Positions 26,368 through 35,004 of a DNA stretch of 64,000 bases are shown one piece after another. The stretch lies in contig PAME01000001.1 of the NCBI GenBank assembly GCA_002707155.1, forward strand, positions 604,029 to 668,028, read 5' to 3'. The notes beneath the pieces are model-generated. The model did not search any database. It was not told the DNA's origin and saw nothing but the letters and a program-made list of their open reading frames with translations. This DNA is from Crocinitomicaceae bacterium (GTDB lineage Bacteria; Bacteroidota; Bacteroidia; Flavobacteriales_G; Salibacteraceae). Both the position numbers and the translations under genes were made by a program. Numbering within the stretch: the first letter of the stretch is position 1; every line of letters starts with the position of its first letter.

Positions 26368-26382
26368 GCCAATAACTTTGTT

Positions 26383-27372
26383 ATGAAAGTATTATTAGTA
26401 GGAGCGGGAAGAATAGGTAAAAGACACGCCGAACACATAAACAGATTAGGCGAATTAATGGCTGTATGTGACACAGATCAGGAATCAGGAGAATCGGTTT
26501 CTGACTTATATAATGTACCTTATTTTAGCTCAATAGATGAACTTTTAGGAGCGAAAATTAAAGCAGATGTTGTTGCTGTTTGCACTCCAAATGGATTTCA
26601 TGCAGAGCATTCGATTTTAAGTCTTAAAGCTGGTTATCACGTTTTATGCGAAAAACCCATGGCGCTTTCAGTGCATGATTGTGGTGAAATGATTAAAACT
26701 GCTGAACAGGCAAATAAAAGATTGTTTATCGTAAAACAAAATAGATATAATCCCCCAGTTGCTGCTCTCAAAAAAATTATTGCTGAAAATGGTTTAGGAA
26801 AGATTCTTTCCGTTCACCTATCTTGTTTTTGGAATAGAAACCCTGATTATTATAAAAACACTTGGAAAGGAACCAAAGACCTGGATGGAGGTATATTGTA
26901 TACTCAATTCAGTCATTTTATTGACTTATTATACTGGCTTATTGGTGACATTAGCAAGGTGAAAGCTTATTCTAAAAATGTAACTAAAAGAACTGACATT
27001 GAATTTGAGGACACATCTGTTGTTGCTTGTGAATTTTATAATGGTGCAATTGGTACTATGAATTTCAGTATAAATGCTTACAACAAGAATATGGAAGGTT
27101 CTTTAACCCTATTCGGTGAAAAAGGAACGGTAAAAATTGGCGGACAATATCTAAATGAATTGGAGTATCAAAATATCGAAGACTATGAAATTAAGGATTT
27201 ACCTGAAGGAAACCCTGCGAATAATTACGGTCAATACCAAGGGTCTATGAGTAATCATGATAAGGTATATCAAAATGTAATAGATGTTCTTGAACATGAA
27301 GGGACCATTGCTACCAATGGATTTGAAGGATTGAAAACGGTTGAAATTATTGATAAAATATACAATGCTTAA
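26383..27372 (+). CDS. Gfo/Idh/MocA family NAD(P)-dependent sugar oxidoreductase
   Basis: A 329-residue dehydrogenase. It has the Rossmann motif VGAGRIGKRH near the N-terminus, the family block CEKPMALSVHDC with the conserved Lys, and the C-terminal part with HFIDLLYWLIGD. Relatives WlbA/WbpB oxidise the C3 of UDP-GlcNAcA. The gene overlaps an acyltransferase gene, recalling the WbpB-WbpD pairing, though no C3 aminotransferase sits beside them. ATG at 26383 was chosen over TTG at 26365, which falls in the likely promoter. Confidence 0.86.
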   Translation: MKVLLVGAGRIGKRHAEHINRLGELMAVCDTDQESGESVSDLYNVPYFSSIDELLGAKIKADVVAVCTPNGFHAEHSILSLKAGYHVLCEKPMALSVHDCGEMIKTAEQANKRLFIVKQNRYNPPVAALKKIIAENGLGKILSVHLSCFWNRNPDYYKNTWKGTKDLDGGILYTQFSHFIDLLYWLIGDISKVKAYSKNVTKRTDIEFEDTSVVACEFYNGAIGTMNFSINAYNKNMEGSLTLFGEKGTVKIGGQYLNELEYQNIEDYEIKDLPEGNPANNYGQYQGSMSNHDKVYQNVIDVLEHEGTIATNGFEGLKTVEIIDKIYNA

Positions 27373-27829
27373 TAAAACGTTGCATATTGGTATTCGAGGG
27401 GATGTTGAGTTTGGAGAAAATGTTGTGGTTGTTGAACCCGTAAATTTATATGGATGTTCAATAGGAGATGATAGTTTTATTGGACCTTTTGTTGAAATAC
27501 AAAAAGGTGCTAAAGTTGGCTCTAAAACGAAAATTCAATCCCATAGCTTTATTTGTGATTTGGTATCCATTGGTGATGGTTGCTTTGTTGGGCACGGAGT
27601 AATGTTTATTAATGATCTTTTTCAAGAAGGTAAACCAGCGGGAGGTAATACAAAACTGTATAAACGAACACAAATTGGTAATAATGTTTCAATAGGCAGC
27701 AATGCAACAATACTACCTGTTTCTGTTGCAGATGGTTCTGTAATTGCAGCAGGTGCAGTGGTTATAAAGGATATTGTTATTAAAGGAGTTTATGTGGGTA
27801 ACCCAGCAAAATTGATTAAACAGCTTTGA
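27365..27829 (+). CDS. Left-handed beta-helix acyltransferase (WbpD/WlbB-like)
   Basis: A 154-residue hexapeptide-repeat protein. Repeats of the [LIV]-G-x4 type run from residue 10 to 130 (IGDDSFIGPFVEI, IGNNVSIGSNATILP), ending with the usual VYVGNPAKLI. Members N-acetylate amino sugars using acetyl-CoA. It overlaps the oxidoreductase gene by 8 bases, so the two probably act on the same nucleotide sugar. ATG at 27365 is preferred to the upstream TTG/ATG options. Confidence 0.82.
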   Translation: MLNKTLHIGIRGDVEFGENVVVVEPVNLYGCSIGDDSFIGPFVEIQKGAKVGSKTKIQSHSFICDLVSIGDGCFVGHGVMFINDLFQEGKPAGGNTKLYKRTQIGNNVSIGSNATILPVSVADGSVIAAGAVVIKDIVIKGVYVGNPAKLIKQL

Positions 27830-29028
27830 AAACAAAGGGTCTTTTAATCTGTTATTGGCTCCCTCCATTAAATAGTGCGGCTTCCCATCGGACCGGTGCT
27901 TTTTTGAGACACTTCAACCAAACAGAAGATACTGTGTTAGATGTACTATGTCCAAAAAGAGAAGGCAAGCCCATTGAAGGTGTAAGACACATTTACACTC
28001 ATCGGGAGGGCTCCAAAGTTGATTATAGTCATTATCAATCCAACTTAAGTTGGTTTCAACAACTTAAAAACTGGATCATTTATGACGTTTTGAAGCTTCA
28101 ATTTTGGTTTGAGCTTAAAGGAGGAGAGTTTTACAAACATGGTTTAAAAAAAATCTCACATATGAATATGGATCAATACGATTTTGTAATTTGTTCATAT
28201 GGCCCTTTTGATGTTTTTAGGTTAGGCTTTGAGGTTAAGTCGAGACATCCAAAGATTAACCTAATATTAGATTATCGAGATCAATTATCTTTAAATCCCA
28301 TGAGGCATTTGGGGTTTTGGAAGTTTTTTTATGCTTTAAAAGAGCAAAATATTATCAATCAAGCATCATTGATTATAGGTGTTTCTAAAAAATTAGTTGA
28401 GGCTTTAAGAAAGCAGTTTGAAATAAAATGTCCCACAGAAGTTATTTACAATGGATTTGATTCGGATACACCGCTTCTTGAAAAGAAAAGCATTGCTAAA
28501 AAATATATTGTCCATAGCGGAGCACTGTATGGAGGTAAGCGTTCGTGTGATGAATTTTTAGAACATTATCAAAAAGAACTCAGAGATCAATTTGATTTAA
28601 AATTTGCTATATTCAACCAAGAGGACCTCGTGTATCTTACAGGATTAAAAACTAAATACAATTTATTAAATCTTGAAATTAAAGAAAACCTAACTTATGA
28701 AGAATCTCTGGAATTGATTTCCAATTCGGAATTTGCATTATTGGTACTTTCAAAGGATGGGAGAGATCAGGAGTATTTGCCAATTAAAATGTACGAATAC
28801 GTTCAAAATAAAAAACCAGTGATTTTTTGTGGGCTTAAATCTCGCTCAGAAGCTTTTGATTTAATTTGTGAGTACCAAATAGGAGATCACTTTTCCAGTT
28901 TTGATTATGTTCAAGGTATAGATGTGAAAAATTTTGATGAGCCCCATCGAATATTTGAAAGGTCATATCAAAATGGTTTATTTAAGAATGAAATTATGAA
29001 TATATTGAAAAATGAAACTTATAAATAA
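27826..29028 (+). CDS. GT4-like glycosyltransferase
   Basis: A 400-residue GT-B-like protein. The N-terminus LLICYWLPPLNSAASHRT is typical of Bacteroidota glycosyltransferases with an N-terminal GT4-like domain; the C-terminal half has YKLPIK-like YLPIKMYEYVQNKKPVIF. The strict EX7E motif is replaced by a diverged form, so the family is less certain than its neighbours. TTG start overlapping the previous TGA (TTGA). Confidence 0.75.
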   Translation: MKTKGLLICYWLPPLNSAASHRTGAFLRHFNQTEDTVLDVLCPKREGKPIEGVRHIYTHREGSKVDYSHYQSNLSWFQQLKNWIIYDVLKLQFWFELKGGEFYKHGLKKISHMNMDQYDFVICSYGPFDVFRLGFEVKSRHPKINLILDYRDQLSLNPMRHLGFWKFFYALKEQNIINQASLIIGVSKKLVEALRKQFEIKCPTEVIYNGFDSDTPLLEKKSIAKKYIVHSGALYGGKRSCDEFLEHYQKELRDQFDLKFAIFNQEDLVYLTGLKTKYNLLNLEIKENLTYEESLELISNSEFALLVLSKDGRDQEYLPIKMYEYVQNKKPVIFCGLKSRSEAFDLICEYQIGDHFSSFDYVQGIDVKNFDEPHRIFERSYQNGLFKNEIMNILKNETYK

Positions 29029-29031
29029 TAA

Positions 29032-30906
29032 ATGGAAAATTTTTCTGATTTCATTCCTCTATTACTTTTTTCATTTAAATCACTTTTTGTTTTTTATTCC
29101 TTCTTAGTGTTATTTATCTTTTTGGGACAGTCGTTGCGTTTGTTTTATCCTGAAATAGGTAAATTAAATGTTTCTGTAATTATGATGGGGTTGTTTCTGG
29201 TAGTGCTAGGAACAGCTTCTTATTATGCTGATTTTAAAACATCCATGGTGTTTTTTTTTATTTTCTTTCTGATTGGGTATTTCTTAAATCGAAAGCTAAA
29301 AGTAGCGGCTAAAGAGTTGACTTCCAGTATTGAATTAAAAAGCCTTCTGATTTTACCATTCTTTGTATATTTCCTAACATGGCTAAAATTGATAAGTTTA
29401 AATAGCTTTCCATTTTACAATACCGGAAGGGATCATGTTTTTTATTCCAATGTGAGTAATTTTATTTCACAAACTGGTCTAGAAAGTTTCAATTTAGATT
29501 GGTTGTTAGACCTTGAATTGATTGGTGTCACCCCTTATCATTACATTGAATTGTGGTTAAATACTGCAGTTGCAAACCTTACAAGTATATTGCATTTACA
29601 TGCATTTGATTTTATTACAGTCCCCATATTATATTCAATTCTTGCTTTAGTCTTATACTCATATGCACGTAATTATTTAAGCTTTATAGAGGCTCTTTTA
29701 GTGACATTAGTTGTTGTTTATTTACCTGATTTTTCCGTCATAATAGAAGGGGCAAGACCTTATTTAATAAGTACACCTAAACTTGTGCCTGTGGTATTTG
29801 TGATGATGTTTCAGTTGTTTCTTTTTACACGGAAGAGGTTCTTAATTTTATTATCACTGTTTAGTGTTTATACCGTAATAAACTTGACCTTATTGCCAAC
29901 TAGTTTAGTTTGTTTTGTAGTATTGGGTGCTTATTTCCTTTATATGCGATACACTACTTTTAAGGTGATAATTCTTGCAGCTTCTATAAATCTTTCTTTT
30001 TGCCTTATGTTACTAGTGTTTTTCTTTTTATTAAAAGGAAATATTGAGTTTTCTACAGGTATTGATTTTAACTATTTATTCGAGTACTATTCTACTAATA
30101 TCAACCATGTAAAAAAAGGAATTCATTTTTTGGTGAAATATTTGGGTTGGCCGTTTCAAAATTATTATTTGGTTTGGTTGGGAGCTATGATTGTGGGGGC
30201 GCTTTTCCAATCAACAAGGGTCAAGCTATTTGTTATTACTGGGTTAGGTTTTACAGTGTTATTTGGTTTATCAATTGGTGCTTCTATTTTGCACCCTTAT
30301 TCGGAAAGCAGTCAAATTGTTTATAATTTTATAATTCCATTTTGTACAATTTTAGCTCTAATAGCTCTTGTAGAATTTTTTAAATGTGTCTCAAATACAA
30401 AGATACAGCTGTCTGTTAAAGTTGTTTTAGTTTTACTTTCAAGTACATATTTACTAAAATGTATGCCACTTCAACCTTTAAATGGTATTATGTCGTCCTA
30501 TTCCCTAGAATTTCTTAACGACGTTTATAATAAAGTTGATAATACAGAGAATAAGACTGTAATAAGATATATCGCAAAAAATGATATTAAATATGCTTAT
30601 GATTTGTCAAACAATGTACAGCCTTGGGGATACTATTTGTATTTTATTTCTGATGGATGGACCATTATAACAATAAACCACGATTCAATTGAAAAAGAGA
30701 AGATTGTTGGTGTTCCAAAAAATGATTTGGATAACATTATTTTAAAAAACTGGTTTGACTACCAATTAGTATATAGAAATGAAGGTTGCTATAATTATAC
30801 ACAAAATGCGGAATGGAAACTCAATAGAATTAATGGTGAAGAAAGTTTTTCGAAAATTACTAGTGAAATAAATAGCACCGCGCTGCAAAGAGTTTTAATA
30901 AAGTGA
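29032..30906 (+). CDS. Large multi-spanning membrane protein of unknown function
   Basis: A 624-residue protein with about 11-13 hydrophobic helices over residues 1-480, then a soluble C-terminal domain of about 140 residues (VIRYIAKNDIKYAYDLSNNV). Codon use is very AT-rich. The architecture (many helices, then a periplasmic domain) resembles GT-C-type glycosyltransferases that use polyprenyl-phosphate sugars, and an Asp-containing first loop (NTGRDHVFYSN, near residue 135) is compatible. It might instead be a polymerase-like or flippase-like protein. Last gene before the IS element. Confidence 0.6.
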   Translation: MENFSDFIPLLLFSFKSLFVFYSFLVLFIFLGQSLRLFYPEIGKLNVSVIMMGLFLVVLGTASYYADFKTSMVFFFIFFLIGYFLNRKLKVAAKELTSSIELKSLLILPFFVYFLTWLKLISLNSFPFYNTGRDHVFYSNVSNFISQTGLESFNLDWLLDLELIGVTPYHYIELWLNTAVANLTSILHLHAFDFITVPILYSILALVLYSYARNYLSFIEALLVTLVVVYLPDFSVIIEGARPYLISTPKLVPVVFVMMFQLFLFTRKRFLILLSLFSVYTVINLTLLPTSLVCFVVLGAYFLYMRYTTFKVIILAASINLSFCLMLLVFFFLLKGNIEFSTGIDFNYLFEYYSTNINHVKKGIHFLVKYLGWPFQNYYLVWLGAMIVGALFQSTRVKLFVITGLGFTVLFGLSIGASILHPYSESSQIVYNFIIPFCTILALIALVEFFKCVSNTKIQLSVKVVLVLLSSTYLLKCMPLQPLNGIMSSYSLEFLNDVYNKVDNTENKTVIRYIAKNDIKYAYDLSNNVQPWGYYLYFISDGWTIITINHDSIEKEKIVGVPKNDLDNIILKNWFDYQLVYRNEGCYNYTQNAEWKLNRINGEESFSKITSEINSTALQRVLIK

Positions 30907-31010
30907 ATAGATGGAAGTTTTCAAAAGTTGTTTCCTAGTAAAATGATTTAGAGCAAGTAAAAAAATCTTGTTAATATTTGCGAGTAAGAGGAGTTTGTAA
31001 ACTTCCGTTT

Positions 31011-31018
31011 ATCTTAAT
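31011..31018. repeat. Target-site duplication, left
   Basis: ATCTTAAT, identical to 32016-32023, directly outside the left inverted repeat. Eight bases is the duplication length expected of the IS1595 family. Confidence 0.85.
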
Positions 31019-32015
31019 TATGCTAATCCGCTTGTATGCACACCGTAAATAGATTATTTTTTCAAGTTGTTGTTTTACAGTAAAATAACAAACATGAAAA
31101 TAACAGAATTCAAAGATCGGTTTCCAGATGAACACAGTTGTCGTATAGATTTTAAGCTCAAGCGAGAAAAAGAAGGGGTAATTTGCAAGAGATGTTTCCA
31201 CAAAGAACATACTTGGCTAAGCAAACGGTATCAGTGGCATTGTAAGGGATGTGGTTTTAGAACAACTCTTCGAAGTGGAACCCTAATGCATGATAGTAAA
31301 CTACCGTTGCGAACATGGTACTTGTGTATGGCATTTATGGGAATGACAAAAAAAGCCATGAGTGCCCATGAAATGAGACGACAATTGGACATGAAACGTT
31401 ATGAACCTGTTTGGGCTATGATGCACAAAATACGAAAGGCAATGGGACAAAGAGACAAGCGGTATGAGCTGTTCAATAGTGTAGAGTTAGATGAGGGGTA
31501 TTTCCCACAAGCTACGCCCATCGCTATAAAACTTAAACGAGGTAAAGGCAGTCAACGAAAGAAAAATGTGTTGGTAATGGCAGAAAGCACACCATTAGAA
31601 AACGTAAATACAGGTAAAAAGAGTTCTCATTGTAGGTTTTTCAAAATGAAAGTGCTTCAAACTGGCACAGCCGATTCAATAAACCAAGAATTACGGGAAA
31701 GTATCAATGAAAAGGCCATTGTATTTTCTGATAAAGCCACAAATTATATTGATATTGCCAAGTATGTAGAAGGTCATGTGAAAATAAAGTCAGACAAGCA
31801 ATCAACAAATGAGTCGCTGAGATGGGTTCACATGGCTATAAGCAACGCCAAAAGAACTTTACTAGGTGTGTACCATAAAATTAGAGGAGTAAATCTGCAA
31901 TGCTATTTAGACGAATTTTGCTATAAACTAAACAGAAGATACTTTGGAGATAGGCTTTTCGATAGAATCACAATTGCGCTGGCTTCGAGCTTATGTATAC
32001 ATGCGGACTAGCATA
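31019..32015 (+). mobile_element. Intact IS1595-family insertion sequence, 997 bp
   Basis: Bounded by imperfect 24-bp terminal inverted repeats (left 31019-31042, TATGCTAATCCGCTTGTATG; right 31992-32015) that differ at about four or five positions, and flanked by an 8-bp duplication. It contains one transposase gene. It lies between the membrane-protein and wbqC genes and breaks no recognisable gene. Confidence 0.88.
31094..32011 (+). CDS. IS1595-family transposase (ISXO2-like DDE)
   Basis: A 305-residue transposase. The N-terminal zinc-ribbon has CKRCFHKEHTW and WHCKGCGFRTTLRSGT; the ISXO2-like catalytic domain follows with VELDEGYF (first Asp), IVFSDKATNYIDI (second Asp) and a C-terminal region with NAKRTLLGVYHKI and YLDEFCYKLNRR, which is the usual end of the family. 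The frame is complete, so the element may still be active. ATG at 31094 is chosen over the TTG at 31067. The stop codon lies inside the right inverted repeat. Confidence 0.93.
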   Translation: MKITEFKDRFPDEHSCRIDFKLKREKEGVICKRCFHKEHTWLSKRYQWHCKGCGFRTTLRSGTLMHDSKLPLRTWYLCMAFMGMTKKAMSAHEMRRQLDMKRYEPVWAMMHKIRKAMGQRDKRYELFNSVELDEGYFPQATPIAIKLKRGKGSQRKKNVLVMAESTPLENVNTGKKSSHCRFFKMKVLQTGTADSINQELRESINEKAIVFSDKATNYIDIAKYVEGHVKIKSDKQSTNESLRWVHMAISNAKRTLLGVYHKIRGVNLQCYLDEFCYKLNRRYFGDRLFDRITIALASSLCIHAD

Positions 32016-32127
32016 ATCTTAATTGAAAATCTTTATGTAAAATATTCCTCTATATCTATATTTAGATCTAAATTTTATACTGAATGTTAATACCTTTTTG
32101 CTCTAAATTTAAGATTAAATTTGATTT

Positions 32128-32820
32128 GTGAAAGTTCTAATAACTCAGTCTAACTATATACCTTGGAAGGGATATTTTCATAACATAGCTTTATCCGATG
32201 TGTTTATTATTTACGACGATATGCAATATACCAAGCGTGATTGGCGAAACCGTAACAAGGTCAAAACGGCAAATGGATTGCAATGGTTGAGTATTCCTGT
32301 CGAGGTGAAAGGAAAGTACTTTCAGAAAATAAACGAAACGAAAGTAAGTGATATGCAATGGAACCTGAAGCATTGGAACGCTTTGTCTAATCACTACCGT
32401 AAAGCGCCGCTTTTTGCAGAGCACAAGGATTGGGCAGAGTCACTTTATTGTGATTGCACGACACCATGGTTGACGGAGATCAATCGTCACTTTATTGAGG
32501 CCGTTATGAAGAAACTGGGCATAGAAACACAAGTTAGGGATAGCCGAGAATTTCTTTTGGAAGGCGACAAAACAGAAAAGTTGGTTGGGCTATGCGAGGA
32601 GTTGCAAGCAAGCACCTATATTACAGGCCCAGCTGCAAAAAATTACATGGATGAAGCGCCCTTTAATCAAAAAGGGATTGAAATTGTGTATGCGGATTAC
32701 GGCCAATACCCGATTTATGAGCAAATCCACCCTCCTTTTGAGCATGGTGTTACCATTTGGGATGTGATGTTTCACTGTGCACTAGATGAGTTAAATTATC
32801 TATCAAACCCACTGTCATGA
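32128..32820 (+). CDS. WbqC-like family protein
   Basis: A 230-residue protein with the WbqC-family start VLITQSNYIPWKGYF, DVFIIYDDMQYTKRDWRNRN and C-terminal HPPFEHGVTIWDVMFH. The family is found in O-antigen and capsule clusters, often near amino-sugar genes, and is thought to take part in acylating amino sugars; its reaction is not firmly established. Start is GTG at 32128. The next gene overlaps by 4 bases. The 104 bases between the IS and this gene hold no other gene. Confidence 0.85.
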   Translation: MKVLITQSNYIPWKGYFHNIALSDVFIIYDDMQYTKRDWRNRNKVKTANGLQWLSIPVEVKGKYFQKINETKVSDMQWNLKHWNALSNHYRKAPLFAEHKDWAESLYCDCTTPWLTEINRHFIEAVMKKLGIETQVRDSREFLLEGDKTEKLVGLCEELQASTYITGPAAKNYMDEAPFNQKGIEIVYADYGQYPIYEQIHPPFEHGVTIWDVMFHCALDELNYLSNPLS

Positions 32821-33734
32821 AAATATCAGTGGTAAGCCCCGTCTATGGTGCAGAAAAGATTATTCCTGAATTGGTACGGCGCATCAAATCGGTTCTTGAA
32901 AAGATTACACAAGAATATGAAATTGTACTAATAGAAGATGGGAGTCCAGACAAAAGTTGGGAGGCAATAGAATTGGCTTGTAAAAAACATACTGAATTCA
33001 TAGGGATTAAGTTAAGTCGGAACTTTGGTCAGCACTATGCTATTACTGCAGGTATTGAAAAAAGTACTGGTGATGTTATTGTTCTTATGGATTGTGATTT
33101 ACAGGATGATCCAAAGAGCATTGCTTCATTAATTGAACAGTACAAAAAAGGATTCGATATTGTTTTTACGAAGCGAGCAATGCGTAAACATTCGCTCTTT
33201 AAAAAAGTTTCAGCTGCCTTGTTTAATTCACTCTTTAGGTACGTGGGTAATAAAGAATTTGATGTTGACGCTGGTACTCTAGTGCTTTTTTCAAAATCTG
33301 TTAGAACTGCTTTTTTGAGTATAAATGATGCAGATAGATTGTATTTACAATTATTGAAATGGGTAGGGTTTAATAAGACATTTGTAACGGTACCTCATAA
33401 CGATCGGTTTGAAGGTGAGTCAAGCTACTCTTTTTCCAGGTTGTTAAATGTTGCTTTGCAAGGTTACACGTCATTTTCTAATAAATTACTTCACATTACT
33501 ATAATTCTGGGTACCTTAATTGCGTTGGCATCTTTTTTCGCTATTCTAGTTATTGTGGTTATGTATTTTTATAATGGCTTTCAAAGTGGTTGGGCAAGCT
33601 TGATTACTGCAATATTCTTTTCGACTGGTTTAATATTACTGAATATGGGTGTTGTAGGGCTGTATGTTGGTAAAATATTTAATCAAACGAAAAATAGACC
33701 TTTGTATATTATAGAAAGATCATTGAGCTTATGA
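32817..33734 (+). CDS. GT2 glycosyltransferase of the polyprenyl-phosphate type
   Basis: A 305-residue protein. Residues 1-225 are a GT2 domain (SVVSPVYGAEKIIPELV, LIEDGSPDKSWE, LMDCDLQDDP), and the end has two membrane helices (about 230-260 and 265-292), as in GtrB/ArnC/DPM1-like enzymes. It probably makes a polyprenyl-phosphate sugar for a GT-C transferase in the periplasm. ATGA overlap with the gene on each side. Confidence 0.87.
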   Translation: MKISVVSPVYGAEKIIPELVRRIKSVLEKITQEYEIVLIEDGSPDKSWEAIELACKKHTEFIGIKLSRNFGQHYAITAGIEKSTGDVIVLMDCDLQDDPKSIASLIEQYKKGFDIVFTKRAMRKHSLFKKVSAALFNSLFRYVGNKEFDVDAGTLVLFSKSVRTAFLSINDADRLYLQLLKWVGFNKTFVTVPHNDRFEGESSYSFSRLLNVALQGYTSFSNKLLHITIILGTLIALASFFAILVIVVMYFYNGFQSGWASLITAIFFSTGLILLNMGVVGLYVGKIFNQTKNRPLYIIERSLSL

Positions 33735-34348
33735 GAATTGAAGATCAGGTTGCGAGGTATTATTCACTTAAAGTTGAGCAATATGGTGCAACAAGTCAAG
33801 GTGTGGACTGGAATGGTGAAGACTCACAATATCAGCGATTTTACCATTTGTCGAAAGTGTTTTTGGATGTTGAGGACGCCATTGCGTCTTTTTCATTAAT
33901 AGACTTCGGTTGTGGATACGGAGCCTACCTTGATTTTTTGAAGTCCATACCTCATAATATTGCCTACATCGGTATCGATATTTCTGAACCTATGCTAAAG
34001 CATGCCAAAGAAAAGTATCCTGCACATGAGTTTGGAGACGATATTAACGCCTATGATGCAGCGGATTACACCATCGCGTCGGGGGTGTTTAATGTGAGGC
34101 AAAAAGTGGGTGATGCTGAATGGCTGTCTTATATTCACGACACGCTGCATCAAATGAATGCCGTATCAAAAAAGGGTTTTTCGTTTAATGTACTCACTTC
34201 GTTTTCCGATGAAGAGTTTAAAAGAGACTACCTATATTACGCCAACCCGATGGCACTTTTTGAATATTGCAAAACACATTTTTCAAAAGACGTTGCTTTA
34301 CTCCACGATTATCAATTGTATGAATTTACCATAATTGTACGTAAATGA
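33731..34348 (+). CDS. SAM-dependent methyltransferase
   Basis: A 205-residue class I methyltransferase. Motif I is LIDFGCGYGAYLDFL (SAM-binding glycine loop), then IGIDISEPML as motif II. No membrane segment. It sits between a glycosyltransferase and a NeuD-like acyltransferase with 4-base overlaps, so it probably methylates a sugar or sugar precursor of the surface glycan; the acceptor is unknown. Confidence 0.83.
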   Translation: MRIEDQVARYYSLKVEQYGATSQGVDWNGEDSQYQRFYHLSKVFLDVEDAIASFSLIDFGCGYGAYLDFLKSIPHNIAYIGIDISEPMLKHAKEKYPAHEFGDDINAYDAADYTIASGVFNVRQKVGDAEWLSYIHDTLHQMNAVSKKGFSFNVLTSFSDEEFKRDYLYYANPMALFEYCKTHFSKDVALLHDYQLYEFTIIVRK

Positions 34349-35004
34349 GACCACTAGTTATTTTTGGACAGGGTGATATTGCCCAAATTGCAAAGTACTA
34401 TTTCGATACAGATTCGGATTATACGCCCGTTGCTTTTACTGTTGAATCGAAGTACATGGTAAGCGACACCTTCGAAGAGCTTCCCGTAGTTCCCTTTGAA
34501 GAGTTGTTGAATGAGTACGTTCCTGATGAGGTTGATGTTTTTGTCGCAGTAAGCTATGCAAATATGAATCGATTAAGAGAACGAATTTTTAACGCTGTAA
34601 AGGAAAAGGGTTATGCTTTGGCGAGTTACATTAGTTCATCATGCACATATCGCTCTCAATACCCTCCTGGAGAAAACGCCTTTATTTTAGAAGACAATAC
34701 GATTCAGCCTTTTGTGAAAATTGGAGACAACGTTACGTTGTGGAGTGGAAATCATATTGGGCATCACAGCAACATAGAGTCGCACAATTTTGTATCTTCT
34801 CATGTTGTAATATCCGGACATTGTCAGATAGCCTCTCATTGTTTTTTGGGGGTAAATGCAACTTTAGCACATAAAGTTACCTTAAATGAAGGTACTTTAT
34901 TAGGTGCAGGAACCATCATAAGTAAAGATACCGAAATAAATGGCGTTTATGTGCCAGCGCGATCGGTTAAGCTTGATAAAACCAGCGATAAAATTAAACT
35001 ATGA
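34345..35004 (+). CDS. NeuD-like sugar O/N-acyltransferase
   Basis: A 219-residue protein: an N-terminal Rossmann-like substrate-binding part (LVIFGQGDIAQIAKYYF) and a C-terminal left-handed beta-helix with hexapeptide repeats (NVTLWSGNHIGHHSNIESHN, SHCFLGVNATLAH). This two-domain layout is that of the PglD/NeuD family, which acetylates UDP-amino-sugars or sialic-acid-type sugars. The His pair in HIGHH fits the catalytic base. A candidate acyl-transfer step for the WecE-type amino sugar. Confidence 0.83.
   Translation: MRPLVIFGQGDIAQIAKYYFDTDSDYTPVAFTVESKYMVSDTFEELPVVPFEELLNEYVPDEVDVFVAVSYANMNRLRERIFNAVKEKGYALASYISSSCTYRSQYPPGENAFILEDNTIQPFVKIGDNVTLWSGNHIGHHSNIESHNFVSSHVVISGHCQIASHCFLGVNATLAHKVTLNEGTLLGAGTIISKDTEINGVYVPARSVKLDKTSDKIKL

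Noticed and set aside
30912-31006. Inverted repeat GGAAGTTT ... AAACTTCC left of the IS element
   Set aside because: The 8-base arms are about 85 bases apart without further pairing and lie outside the element; chance is likely in AT-rich DNA.
32116-32123. TAAATTTG as promoter of wbqC
   Set aside because: It matches the -7 consensus but lies only 4 bases before the GTG start, which would leave no leader; other starts in the gene are less likely.
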